64,000 nt of DNA from an uncultured Caldimonas sp. (GTDB lineage Bacteria > Pseudomonadota > Gammaproteobacteria > Burkholderiales > Burkholderiaceae): contig NZ_CAMLJQ010000011.1 of assembly GCF_946480305.1 (NCBI RefSeq), forward strand, positions 1 to 64,000, given 5' to 3'. Numbering within the stretch: the first letter of the stretch is position 1; each line of letters begins with the position of its first letter. Below, in pieces: positions 28,910 through 41,300 of this stretch. Made by a program: the position numbers and the translations under genes. The notes beneath the pieces are model-generated. The model had not been told where the DNA came from and searched no databases. It worked only from the letters and a program-made list of their open reading frames with translations.

Positions 28910-29710
28910 TCAACGCTTGAAGATATCGTTCAGCAACCCGGGCAGCGTGCCCTTGAGCTCCTGCGGCAGCTTCTTCTGCAGTTCCTGCTGCAGCCGTTGC
29001 GTGCCCTGCTGTTGCAGGTTCTGCAACGTGCCGTCGAAGGTGCCGCTGCGGAAGATGCCCTTCGGGTCCGGGATGATGCCGATCTCCACGGCGCTGCTCA
29101 GCCCGCGGGCCACCAGGTCGGCACTGGTCGCAAAGCCGGTCTGCCCGGCGTCGACTTCGATGCGACGGCCGTCGGCGGCTTCCATGAAAGTGCCGCCCTC
29201 GATGACGCGCGTGTACGTGCCGGCCTCGGTGTCGGCCGTCCGCTCCTCGACGTAGGCGGTTTCGAAGTCGGTGCCGCGGATGCCGATCGTGGCAGTGGGC
29301 GTGGTCAGGCGGACGGCTTCGGGCGAGGCCTTGCCCAGCAGCCCGGTGACGAAGCGGAAGCCGCCGGTGACGAGTTGCAGCACGCTGGCGTTGCGCTTGG
29401 GCGCGTCCTGCCGGTATTGGTAGCGCGTGAGCTGCACCTGCGTGCGCGGACGCAAGGCCATCAGCGCACCATCGCTGAAGCGGATGACGGCCTCGCTGTC
29501 TTCCGCCGTGTTGACGCGTTCCCCCTCCGCCACCGCCTCGCCCTGGCTCGCGGTGCGCCAGCCGCCGGTGCCCAGCACCTGCACCGTGCCCTTCATCCGT
29601 TCGATCGAGCCGATGTTGGCCCAGCCGGCGAGCGGCCACAGCAGCGCCAGGCACAGCAGCAGGCGAGGAAGGACGAGAGGGGCGAATGCAGGCCAGGTGA
29701 GGGCGGTCAT
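28910..29710 (-). CDS. FecR-domain exported protein
   Basis: 266 aa. Signal peptide LPRLLLCLALLWPLAGWA followed by NIGSIERMKGTVQVLGTGGW, then a FecR fold (DSEAVIRFSDGALMALRPRT, QVQLTRYQYRQD, RLTTPTATIGIRGTDFETAY) and a C-terminal Gln/Leu-rich helix (LQNLQQQGTQRLQQELQKKL). Not a sigma-regulator FecR: no N-terminal cytoplasmic DUF4880 segment. This periplasmic FecR type is often found next to OmpA or adhesin genes. ATG 29710 is preferred; an ATG at 29767 is possible. Confidence 0.8.
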   Translation of the reverse strand: MTALTWPAFAPLVLPRLLLCLALLWPLAGWANIGSIERMKGTVQVLGTGGWRTASQGEAVAEGERVNTAEDSEAVIRFSDGALMALRPRTQVQLTRYQYRQDAPKRNASVLQLVTGGFRFVTGLLGKASPEAVRLTTPTATIGIRGTDFETAYVEERTADTEAGTYTRVIEGGTFMEAADGRRIEVDAGQTGFATSADLVARGLSSAVEIGIIPDPKGIFRSGTFDGTLQNLQQQGTQRLQQELQKKLPQELKGTLPGLLNDIFKR

Positions 29711-29794
29711 GGCAGTGGACAGCAGAAGGCCTGCCGAGCATAGCGATGGGGATACGGTTTGAAACATGCGACCCGGGGCGGGGTGTGCGAAAAG

Positions 29795-29816
29795 TTGTCC
29801 CCCGATGAGGGGACAA
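29795..29816. promoter_or_regulatory. Perfect 8-bp TTGTCCCC palindrome upstream of FecR gene
   Basis: TTGTCCCC (29795-29802), CGATGA, GGGGACAA (29809-29816), 85 nt upstream of the FecR ATG on the minus strand and about 60 nt before the SAH riboswitch on the plus strand. Symmetry is operator-like. A related half, TTGTCCCCCG, occurs at 32810-32819 before the DUF1800 gene. Confidence 0.4.
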
Positions 29817-29876
29817 GCGCCCCGACCGCCATGCCCCCTGCCGGCGTCAAGGGGGCTGGCGTAGAATCGCCGCTTC

Positions 29877-29950
29877 TCCAAGGAGCGTTGCAGCGCGCCG
29901 GTTCTTGCCGCCGCGTCAGGCTTGGAATCGGAATCGCAACGACGCTCACC
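29877..29950 (+). ncRNA. S-adenosylhomocysteine (SAH) riboswitch upstream of metH half 2
   Basis: Conserved SAH-motif pieces in order: CCAAGGAGCGTTGCAGC (29878-29894), a variable GC arm, CAGGCTTGG (29917-29925), then CAACGACGCTCAC (29937-29949). P1 pairs CCAAG (29878-29882) with CTTGG (29921-29925); P2 pairs CGCG (29894-29897) with CGCG (29912-29915); the pseudoknot pairs CGTTG (29886-29890) with CAACG (29937-29941). From established knowledge SAH riboswitches turn on SAH-recycling genes such as ahcY and metH when SAH rises, so the context fits. It lies 44 nt upstream of the metH ATG. A covariance-model score was not run. Confidence 0.85.
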
Positions 29951-29993
29951 CGCGCCACGGGTGAGCCGTGGCCGTCACTCAGTTGCTCTGGCC

Positions 29994-32732
<2,739 letters not shown>

Positions 32733-32995
32733 GAAGGGGAAAACCTCCCTTGGGGACCGGTTGCGGGCAGTTACAGAAGACGCAAGCTTTGACTCCGGCT
32801 TGACACCGTTTGTCCCCCGCGACCCAGGGGGGTGAACGACAGCTTTTGCCACCCTCGCGCGGTACGCGCACCGATGCGCCGCACAGTGCCGTTTCTGGCA
32901 CCGTTCACGCACGCCCTGCCGTGGCACGGAAGCTGCCACATACGCGCTCCCCCTCGTCCAACAACAAGACGACCGATCCGGCGGAGGAGCCCCTG

Positions 32996-34780
32996 ATGAA
33001 CGCGTTCAAGTCTGCTTGGTCTTCGCTGCGCCGGGCGCGCGCATGGCCGGCGGTGTGTCTGGCCTTGATGCTGGCCGCTTGCGGTGGCGGCGACGAATCG
33101 AGTTCGCAGCCGCAGCAGGAGCCGCCCACCGATCTGCCGGCATCGCGAGCGGAGGCCGCGCGCTTCCTGACGCAGGCGACCTTCGGTCCGACCGAAGCCG
33201 AGGTGGACCGGGTGCTGAGCCTCGGCTACTCCCGCTGGATCAACGACCAGTTCCAACGCGGCACCGCGAGCGAACACCGCACCTACTGGGAGGCCGCCGA
33301 CGCGACGATCAAGGCTGCCGATGCGAGCCGCAGCGCCGGCCAGCGCGAGGTGCTCGACAGCTTCTGGCGCGAGGCGGTGCAAGGCGATGCGCAGCTGCGA
33401 CAACGCGTCGCTTTTGCGTTGTCGCAGATCTTCGTCATCTCGCTGATGGACAGCAACGTCGCCAACTACCCGCGCGGCGTGGCGGGCTACATGGACATGC
33501 TGGCCGAATACTCGTTCGGCAACTTCCGCGACCTGCTCGAAAACGTGTCGCGCCATCCGATGATGGGCATCTACCTGTCACACCTGCGCAACCAGAAGGA
33601 AGACACGCGCATCGGCCGGGTGCCGGACCAGAACTACGCGCGCGAGGTGATGCAGCTGTTCTCGATCGGCCTCAACCAGCTCAACCTCGATGGCACGCCT
33701 GTGCTCGACGGCAGCGGGCGACCGCGCGAGACGTACACGAGCGACGACATCATCGGCTTGTCATACGTGTTCACCGGCTTCAGCTGGTACAGCACCGGGA
33801 CCGAAGACGCCTGCTTCTGGGGGTGGTCGCAGCAATGCCAGCACCCCGACCGCACGTGGCGCCCGATGAAGGGCTACGCGAAGTTCCACTCCGGTCTCGA
33901 GAAGCGATTCCTGGGCCGCACCGTGGCACCGCAGAACAGCGCCGACCCCGATGCAAGCCTGCGCACCGCCATCGACACGTTGTTCGCGCACCCGAACGTC
34001 GGGCCGTTCATCAGCAAGCAACTGATCCAGCGGCTCGTGACGAGCAACCCCAGCCCGCAGTACGTGGCGCGCGTCGCCACGGTGTTCAACGGAGGGGGCG
34101 GTGCGCCGCGCGGCGACATGAAGGCCGTGATCCGGGCCATCCTTCTCGATCCCGAGGCCCGCAACCTGTCGCTCGCGGCCGACCCGGCCTACGGCAAGCT
34201 GCGCGAGCCGGTGCTGCGCCTGTCGGCGTTCCTGCGGGCGTTCCGCGCCACGTCGGACAGCGGCCGCTTCCTGATCGGCTCCACCGACAACCCGGGCAAC
34301 GAGCTGGGCCAGACGGTCATGCGCTCGCCGTCGGTGTTCAACTTCTACCGGCCTGGCTATGTGGCGCCGGGCACCCTGCTGGCCGACGAAGGACTGGTGG
34401 CGCCGGAGATGCAGATCACGCACGAAACGACCGTGGCCGGCTACGCCAACTACATGCTCGGCGCCATCCGCAATGGCGTGGGCCAGCGTGGCGTCGACTG
34501 GCGCGCCGCGCGCAACGACGTCCAACCGGATTTCAGCCGCGAGCTCGCACTGGTCGAGCGCCCGGCCGAGCTCGTCGAGCGCATGAACCAGCTGTTGCTC
34601 TATGGGCAGATGGCCCCAGAGTTGCGCCAGGAGATCGAAGGGGCGGTCAACGCGATCACGATCCCGCCGCTCAACACGAGCGGCTCCAATCAGTCGCAGA
34701 TCGACAGCGCGCGCCGCAACCGCGTGCACGCGGCAGTGTTCCTGACGGTCGTCTCGCCCGAGTTCATCGTCCAAAAGTAA
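32996..34780 (+). CDS. DUF1800 domain-containing lipoprotein
   Basis: 594 aa. Signal with lipobox LAAC (AVCLALMLAACGGGDE), then DUF1800: ARFLTQATFGPTEAEVDRVL near the start, QVAFALSQIF-type segment (QRVAFALSQIFVISLMDSNV), ARELMQLF-equivalent NYAREVMQLFSIGLNQLNLD, and SPSVFNFYRPGY. ATG 32996 follows GGCGGAGGAGCCCCTG. The gene partners with the DUF1501 gene 16 nt downstream; the DUF1800/DUF1501 pair is a common conserved exported couple of unknown function. The 263-nt leader (32733-32995) contains a TTGTCCCCCG element. Confidence 0.88.
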   Translation: MNAFKSAWSSLRRARAWPAVCLALMLAACGGGDESSSQPQQEPPTDLPASRAEAARFLTQATFGPTEAEVDRVLSLGYSRWINDQFQRGTASEHRTYWEAADATIKAADASRSAGQREVLDSFWREAVQGDAQLRQRVAFALSQIFVISLMDSNVANYPRGVAGYMDMLAEYSFGNFRDLLENVSRHPMMGIYLSHLRNQKEDTRIGRVPDQNYAREVMQLFSIGLNQLNLDGTPVLDGSGRPRETYTSDDIIGLSYVFTGFSWYSTGTEDACFWGWSQQCQHPDRTWRPMKGYAKFHSGLEKRFLGRTVAPQNSADPDASLRTAIDTLFAHPNVGPFISKQLIQRLVTSNPSPQYVARVATVFNGGGGAPRGDMKAVIRAILLDPEARNLSLAADPAYGKLREPVLRLSAFLRAFRATSDSGRFLIGSTDNPGNELGQTVMRSPSVFNFYRPGYVAPGTLLADEGLVAPEMQITHETTVAGYANYMLGAIRNGVGQRGVDWRAARNDVQPDFSRELALVERPAELVERMNQLLLYGQMAPELRQEIEGAVNAITIPPLNTSGSNQSQIDSARRNRVHAAVFLTVVSPEFIVQK

Positions 34781-34796
34781 GAAGCCGAGGCCACAG

Positions 34797-36335
34797 ATGA
34801 CCACACGCAATGCCTCTCGCCGCGAATTCCTGCGTCAAGCGGGCGCCCTCTCCGTGCTCGGTGCCGCCGGCGCGCCCTTCGCGCTGAACCTCGCCACCAT
34901 CGGCGCTGCAGCGGCGCAAACCGCGCCCGGCGACTACAAGGCGCTCGTCTGCCTGTTCCTGTTCGGCGGCAACGACACGTTCAACACCGTGCTGGCGACC
35001 GACTCCGGCTCCTGGGCCAACTACAACGCGGCGCGCTTCGGCAACGGCGACGGAACCGCGCTGCGCGCCCCCGGAACAGCACCAAACGCAAACGCCGCGG
35101 CCGGTTCCCCCGACCGGCTGGGCGGCGTGCTCAGCCTCGCGCCCGTCACGCCGCACAGCGGACGCAGCTTTGCGCTGCATCCGATGCTCGGCGGTCTGCG
35201 CACCCTGTTCAACACCGACCGCCGCCTCGCGGTGGTGTCGAACGTCGGCCCGCTGCTGATGCCGACCACGAAGACCGAGTACCGCAGCAACTCCCACCCC
35301 AAGCCGGCCAAGCTGTTCTCGCACAACGACCAGCAGTCGACGTGGCAGGCCTTCGCACCGGAGGGGGCCACGAAAGGGTGGGGCGGCCGCATGGGCGACC
35401 TGCTGCGCAGCGCCAACGGGAATGCGGTGTTCACGAGCATCTCTTCATCGGGGAATGCCGTGTGGCTCGCCGGCGAGCAGGTGCTGCAATACCAGGTGGG
35501 CACCGGCGGCGCGATCCGGCTGGGTGTCGACAGCAACCGGCGCCTGTTCGGCAGCGACGCCGTTGGCGCTGCGATGCAGCGCATCGTGTCGTCATCGCGC
35601 TCTGGCAACTACTTCGAAGCGGCATACGCAGACACGACCCGCCGCTCGATCGAGGCGGAGCAGACCCTCGGTGCGGCACTCGGCACGACGGTCGGTGCGC
35701 CGTACGGCACACCGGGCCTTCCTTCCGGTCAGGCCGACCCGCTGCTGCAGTACGACAACCCGATCACCGGGGCCAAGGCCACCAACAACCTGGCACAGCA
35801 GTTCCAGATCGTCGCCCGCATGATCGGCGCGGCCGGTACGCTGGGCATGCGCCGGCAGGTCTTCTTCGTCGGCATGGGTGGTTTTGACACGCACGACTTC
35901 CAGAACCGCAACCACGCCGAGCTGATGGCGAAGCTGTCGCATGGCCTGGCCTATTTCGACGCCGTGCTGGGCGGTCTGGGCATGCGCAACAACGTCACCA
36001 CGTTCACCGCGTCGGACTTCGGACGCACCTTCACCAGCAACGGCGACGGCACCGACCACGGATGGGGTGCGCATCATTTCGTGATGGGCGGCGCCGTGCG
36101 CGGCGGCAACGTGTACGGCAACTTCCCCGTCTACGGCACCAGCACCGGCAATGGAGACTTCACCAGCCCCAACCAGATCGGCAGCAACGGCTCGCTGCTG
36201 CCGGAACTGTCCGTCGACCAGTACGCGGCCACGATGGGCCGCTGGTTCGGGCTGACCGATGCGCAACTGCTGGACATGATGCCCAACCTGCGCAACTTCG
36301 ACGCGTCCGCGCGCAACGTCGGCTTCATGGCCTGA
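34797..36335 (+). CDS. DUF1501 domain-containing protein, Tat-exported
   Basis: 512 aa. Twin-arginine signal NASRREFLRQAGALSVLGAAG with cleavage after AAAAQ; DUF1501/sulfatase-like fold: ALVCLFLFGGNDTFNT near the N-terminus, MGGFDTHDFQNRNHAELMAK, TFTASDFGRTFTSNGDGTDH, GWGAHHFVMG. The D/H-rich motifs resemble alkaline-phosphatase-superfamily metal sites. Co-transcribed with the DUF1800 gene. The lipoprotein may anchor the Tat substrate in the envelope (inference). Confidence 0.9.
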   Translation: MTTRNASRREFLRQAGALSVLGAAGAPFALNLATIGAAAAQTAPGDYKALVCLFLFGGNDTFNTVLATDSGSWANYNAARFGNGDGTALRAPGTAPNANAAAGSPDRLGGVLSLAPVTPHSGRSFALHPMLGGLRTLFNTDRRLAVVSNVGPLLMPTTKTEYRSNSHPKPAKLFSHNDQQSTWQAFAPEGATKGWGGRMGDLLRSANGNAVFTSISSSGNAVWLAGEQVLQYQVGTGGAIRLGVDSNRRLFGSDAVGAAMQRIVSSSRSGNYFEAAYADTTRRSIEAEQTLGAALGTTVGAPYGTPGLPSGQADPLLQYDNPITGAKATNNLAQQFQIVARMIGAAGTLGMRRQVFFVGMGGFDTHDFQNRNHAELMAKLSHGLAYFDAVLGGLGMRNNVTTFTASDFGRTFTSNGDGTDHGWGAHHFVMGGAVRGGNVYGNFPVYGTSTGNGDFTSPNQIGSNGSLLPELSVDQYAATMGRWFGLTDAQLLDMMPNLRNFDASARNVGFMA

Positions 36336-36351
36336 GAGCCGCCAGCACGGC

Positions 36352-36975
36352 TCAACCCGCAGCGCGCCGGCTGTCGACGTGCGCGTTGATCAACGCGTTC
36401 AGTTCGCGGCGGGTCTGCAGCGCGGGCACGCCGAGCAGCCGCAACCTCAGCAGGCCGGTCAGGAAGACGAGCGTTTCGAGCGCCGCCATCTTCGGCGAGA
36501 CGCCGGCGCGCAACTCGCCGGCCTTCTGTGCTGCCTGATAGGTGCGCAGGAGTTTGCCCAGGCATTCCTCGTTGTGCACCACGTACTCTGCGAGATCGCT
36601 CTCCATCTCGCCGACGAACTCGCATTTGAAGTTCAGGATCTCCATCGTGTGCCGCACGCAGGGGTCGTCGGTCACCGAGTCTGAAAACTGCAGCAGGAAA
36701 TTGCGGACGCGATCGAGGGGCGCCGTGGCCGGATCGGACAGCAACGCATGGTCCATCCTGTCGGCCAGCGGAATCTTCACTTCCTGGCGCATCGCCTTGA
36801 ACAACTCCTCCTTGTTCGCGAAGTGCCAATAGATGGCGCCACGCGTCAGGCCCGCGGCCTGCGCGATCTGCTCGAGGCTGGTGTTGCCGACGCCCTGCTC
36901 GTGGAACGTCTTGCGGGCAGCGGCGAGGATGCTGCGGCGCGTCTGTTCGGCTTCTTCCTTCGTGCGTCGGACCAT
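36352..36975 (-). CDS. TetR-family repressor of RND efflux operon
   Basis: 207 aa, AcrR/TtgR/MexZ-like. N-terminal HTH: MVRRTKEEAEQTRRSILAAA, GNTSLEQIAQAAGLTRGAIY, WHFANKEELF. The C-terminal ligand domain is alpha-helical (RNFLLQFSDSVTDDPCVRHT, EVVHNEE). Divergently oriented from the RND operon with a 141-nt intergenic region containing a perfect palindrome, so local autoregulation and repression of the pump are strongly implied. Inducer unknown. Confidence 0.92.
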   Translation of the reverse strand: MVRRTKEEAEQTRRSILAAARKTFHEQGVGNTSLEQIAQAAGLTRGAIYWHFANKEELFKAMRQEVKIPLADRMDHALLSDPATAPLDRVRNFLLQFSDSVTDDPCVRHTMEILNFKCEFVGEMESDLAEYVVHNEECLGKLLRTYQAAQKAGELRAGVSPKMAALETLVFLTGLLRLRLLGVPALQTRRELNALINAHVDSRRAAG

Positions 36976-37001
36976 GGCGGCGTCTTAATGAGATCTTCAA
37001 A

Positions 37002-37025
37002 CATACATACAGGAATGTATGTATG
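37002..37025. promoter_or_regulatory. TetR/AcrR-type operator palindrome
   Basis: CATACATACA (37002-37011), spacer GGAA, TGTATGTATG (37016-37025): a perfect 10-bp inverted repeat. From established knowledge the E. coli AcrR operator has the same TACATACA...TGTATGTA core. It lies 26 nt upstream of the repressor ATG and 91 nt upstream of the adaptor ATG, positioned to shut both. Confidence 0.85.
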
Positions 37026-37116
37026 ATAGCCCGCTCATCCATCGGTTCCCTCGCGGTTTCATTTTGCAGACCGTTGTGTGACGGTTTTGTTGTTTCTTTT
37101 GTCCTCAGGCATATCC

Positions 37117-38346
37117 ATGGCACACCTCCACCCCTTCCATGCGCCGGCCTCCTCGCCACGAGCGACGTCCGCTGCCGCGCCGCGCCTGTTCCTTGCCCTG
37201 ACGGTGCTGGCTGCTCTCGTGCTGTCCGCGTGCAGCCCCGCCGACGGCCCGCAGGCCAACGCCGCGCCCGGCGGCGCGCCGCCCGCCATGCCGGTGAGCG
37301 TGCGGGCCGTGCAGTTGCAGACCGTCCCGATCACGCTCGAAGCCGTCGGGCGTGCCGAAGGCTCGAAGGAGGTGCAGGTGCAGGCGCGCGTGACCGGCCT
37401 GATCGAGCGCCAGCTTTATCAGGAGGGCGAACGCGTGAAGGCGGGTGCGCCGCTGTACCGCATCGAGCGCGCACCGTTCGAGATCGCGTTGCAACAGGCA
37501 CGCGCCCAGCTCGCGCAGCAGAGCGCGCAACTGGAGCAGGCACGCCGCGAGGCACAGCGTTTGAAGCCGCTCGCGGAGCAGCAGGCGATCAGCCAGCGTG
37601 AGTACGACGATGCCGCCTCCGCTGCACGGCTGGCCGAGGCCGCCGTGGCGCAAGCGCAGGCCCAGGTGCGCCAGGCCGAGCTGAACCTGTCGTACACGAC
37701 GGTCGACGCACCGATCTCCGGCATCAGCGGCCGCTCGCAGCAGTCCGAAGGCAGCCTCGTGTCGCCGGGGGCCAATGGCTTGTTGACCACGATCACGCAG
37801 ACCGATCCGATCTGGGTGCGCTTCTCGTTCTCGGAATCGGAGCTGTCGCAACTGCGCTCCGCCCGTGGCGCCAAGGTGCGGCTGCTCGACGCCAACGGCA
37901 AACCGCTCATGAACGGTGGCCGGCTCAACTTCGCAGGCTCCACGGTCGACCCGCAACTGGGGACCGTGCAGCTGCGCGCCGAGTTCCCCAACCCTGAACT
38001 CGCGGTGCTGCCTGGCCAGTTCGTGCGCGCGCAGGTCGTGGCCGGCGAGACCGAGGCCTTCACGGTGCCGCAATCGGCCGTGATGCAGAGCGACCAGGGC
38101 AAGTCGGTCTGGACCATCGTCGATGGCAAGGCAACGCCGGTGCCGGTGGAGGTGGGCGGCTGGAGCGGCTCGGACTGGGTCGTGCGCAAGGGCCTGAAGC
38201 CCGGCGACCAGGTCATCGTCGACAACCTGATGAAGCTGCGCCCCGGCGCGCCAGTGATGGCCCAGGCGGGCGCCCCGGCGGCCGCGGCCTCAGCCGCTCC
38301 GGCCGCCTCCGCCCCCGCGGCTGCAGCCTCGGCGGCATCGCAGTAA
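37117..38346 (+). CDS. RND efflux periplasmic adaptor (MexA/AcrA type)
   Basis: 409 aa membrane-fusion lipoprotein. Lipobox LSAC in LTVLAALVLSACSPADGP; lipoyl halves (EVQVQARVTGLIERQLYQEG and LSYTTVDAPISGISGRSQQS) flanking a coiled-coil hairpin (FEIALQQARAQLAQQSAQLE to QAQAQVRQAELN); beta-barrel and membrane-proximal domains follow. The tail is an Ala/Pro low-complexity run. ATG 37117 is taken as start; an in-frame GTG at 37078 is possible but would misplace the signal. First gene of a three-gene tripartite pump. Confidence 0.92.
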   Translation: MAHLHPFHAPASSPRATSAAAPRLFLALTVLAALVLSACSPADGPQANAAPGGAPPAMPVSVRAVQLQTVPITLEAVGRAEGSKEVQVQARVTGLIERQLYQEGERVKAGAPLYRIERAPFEIALQQARAQLAQQSAQLEQARREAQRLKPLAEQQAISQREYDDAASAARLAEAAVAQAQAQVRQAELNLSYTTVDAPISGISGRSQQSEGSLVSPGANGLLTTITQTDPIWVRFSFSESELSQLRSARGAKVRLLDANGKPLMNGGRLNFAGSTVDPQLGTVQLRAEFPNPELAVLPGQFVRAQVVAGETEAFTVPQSAVMQSDQGKSVWTIVDGKATPVPVEVGGWSGSDWVVRKGLKPGDQVIVDNLMKLRPGAPVMAQAGAPAAAASAAPAASAPAAAASAASQ

Positions 38347-38358
38347 GGAGAGCACTGC

Positions 38359-41300
38359 ATGTCCTCCCGCTTTTTCATCGAGCGGCCGATCTTCGCCGCC
38401 GTCCTGTCCATCATCATCGTGTTGGCCGGGCTGGTGTCGCTGAAGATCCTGCCGATCGCCCAATACCCCGAGATCGCACCGCCGACGGTGACGATCACCG
38501 CCACCTACCCCGGTGCCTCGGCGGAAACCTTGTCCAAGACGGTCGCCGCGCCCATTGAGGAGCAGCTCTCCGGCATCGAGAACCTGCTGTACTTCAGCTC
38601 CAACTCCTCGTCGAACGGCACGGTGACGATCACCGCGACCTTCGAGGTCGGCACCGACGTCGACAAGGCCACCTTCAACATCAACAACCGGGTGCAGCTC
38701 GCCACGCCGCGCCTGCCCGACGAGGTGCGCCGCAACGGCGTGGTGGTGGCCAAGCGCTCCGAGAACTTCCTGCTCGTGATCGCGTTGAACTCGCCGAAGA
38801 GCACCTATGACGAGCTGTTCCTGTCGAACTACGCGACGCAGAACATCCTCGACGAGTTGAAGCGCATCCAGGGCACGGCCGACGTGCTGGTGTTCGGTGC
38901 GCGCGACTACTCCATGCGGGTGTGGCTGCAGCCCGACAAGATGGCGCAGCTGGGCGTGACCACGGCCGACATCGCCGCCGCGATCAACTCCCAGAACGCG
39001 CAATATGCCGCCGGCAAGATCGGCGCCGAGCCGGCCCCGAAAGGGCAGGAGCTGGTCTACACCGTGACCGCGCGCGGTCGCCTGGTGGAGCCCGAGCAGT
39101 TCGGCGAGATCGTCGTGCGGGCGGGCGGCCCCAGCGGCGTGCTGCGCCTCAAGGACGTGGCACGCATCGAACTCGGCGCGCAAAGCTACGACCAGTCGAG
39201 CACGGTGAACGGCCAGCCGGCCATCGCGATCGGCGTGTTCCTGCAGTCCGGCGCCAACGCGCTCGACGTGGGCGACGCGGTCAAGGCCCGCATGGTCGAG
39301 TTGAAGAACGAGCGCTTCCCCGAGGACGTCGACTACCTCATTCCCTACGACACCACGCGCTTCGTGTCGGCCTCCATCTCCGAAGTGGTCAAGACCGTCC
39401 TCGAAGCCGCGGTGATCGTGCTGCTGGTGGTGTTCGTCTTCCTGCAGACGTGGCGCGCCACGCTGATCCCGATGCTGGCGGTGCCGGTCTCGCTGATCGG
39501 CACGTTCGCCGGCCTGTGGCTGTTCGGTTTCTCGATCAACACGCTCACGCTGTTCGCGATGGTGCTGGCGATCGGTATCGTCGTCGACGATGCGATCGTC
39601 GTGCTCGAGAACGTCGAGCGGCTGATGCGGGAAGAGAAGATGAGCCCGTTCGCCGCTTCCATCGAGGCGATGCGCGAGGTCTCGGGCGCCGTGATCGGCA
39701 TCGTGCTGGTGCTGTGCGCGGTGTTCATCCCGGTCGCCTTCATGGGCGGCATCGCGGGTCAGCTCTACCGGCAGTTCGCGGTCACGGTCGCGATCGCGGT
39801 GGTGCTTTCCGGCGTGGTGGCCCTGACGCTGACGCCGGCCTTGTGCGCCCTGCTGCTCAAGCCCCACCACGACGGCACGACCCGCGGCGAGCGCTTCTTC
39901 GCGCCGTTCAACCGCGGCTTCAACTGGCTGACGCACCGCTTCCTCGGCGGCGTGAACTTTGCGCTCAAGCGCCGCGTCGTCGCGCTGCTCGGCTTCGTGC
40001 TGATGGCCGTGGGCGCAGGCTACCTGCTGTGGAAGGTGCCGAGCAGCTTCGTGCCGGAAGAAGACCAGGGCTACATCATCGCGGCCGTGGTGCTGCCCGA
40101 TGGCGCCACGCTCGAGCGCACCGCCCGCACCACCGAGCAGTTGCGCCAGATGAACGCCAGCAACCAGGGCATCGACAGCTTCTTCATCATCAACGGCTTC
40201 GACCTGATCGGCGGCGGCTCCAAGAGCAACTCGGCGACCATCTTCATCCCGATGAAGGGCTGGGAGGAACGCCAGCAGACCACGCAGGAGCTGGCCCAGC
40301 AGGTCAGCGGCATGGGCTTCGCGCTGAAGGACGGCATTGCCTTCGCGTTCAACCCGCCGGGCATCCAGGGCCTGGGGCAGGCGGGCGGTTTCGAGGTCTA
40401 CGTGCAGGGCCGTGGCGGCTCCGACCCGCAGCGCCTGGCGCAAGTGACGCAGGAGTTCATGGGCGCGCTGATGCAGCACCCGGTGCTCGGCCACGTGCAG
40501 ACCTTCTTCAGCCCCACCGTGCCCCAGCTGCGCGTCGAGGTCGACCGCGAGAAGGCGCTGGCGCTCGGCGTGCCGGTCAACGAGGTGTTCAACGCGCTGC
40601 AGGCGCAGATGGGCTCGCTCTACATCAACGACTTCAACCGCTCGGGCCGCACCTACCGGGTCACCGTGCAGGCCGACGCGCCGTTCCGTTCCAAGCCGGA
40701 CGACCTCGGCAAGCTCTACGTGCGATCGCAGAGCACCGGGCAGATGATCCCGTTGAAGGCGTTGATCCGGGTCGACAGCGTCACCGGTGCCGAGCAGATC
40801 GAGCGCTACAACTCCTACATCGCCGCCAAGGTGATGGGCAACGCCAAGCCTGGCTACAGCTCGGGCGAGGCGATCGCCGCGGTCGAGGAGGTGGCGCGCA
40901 AGACGCTGCCGCCGGGTTACAGCTACGAATGGACGGGTCAGGCCTTCCAGGAAAAGCGCACCGGCAGCGCCTCGGTGTTCGCCTTCGGCTTTGCGCTGGT
41001 GATGGTCTACCTGATCCTGTCCGCGCTGTACGAGCGCTGGGGCGTGCCGGTGGCCGTGGTGCTGGCCGTTCCGTTCGCATTGACCGGTGCCTTGCTGGCC
41101 GTGTGGCTGCGCGGCATGGAGAACGACATCTACTTCCAGATCGGCCTGGTGGTGCTGATCGGCCTGGCGGCGAAGAACGCGATCCTGATCGCGGAGTTCG
41201 CGATGCAGGGCATGGAGCAGGGCAAGACGGCGGTGCAGGCTGCGCTCGAAGCCGCTCGCCTGCGCTTCCGCCCCATCGTGATGACCTCGCTTGCGTTCGT

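Noticed and set aside
29877..29993. Cobalamin riboswitch upstream of metH
   Set aside because: The leader is too short and lacks a B12 box; the SAH motif explains all conserved segments.
29922..29993. In-frame upstream start for metH half 2
   Set aside because: It lies inside the SAH aptamer; ATG 29994 gives the usual N-terminus.
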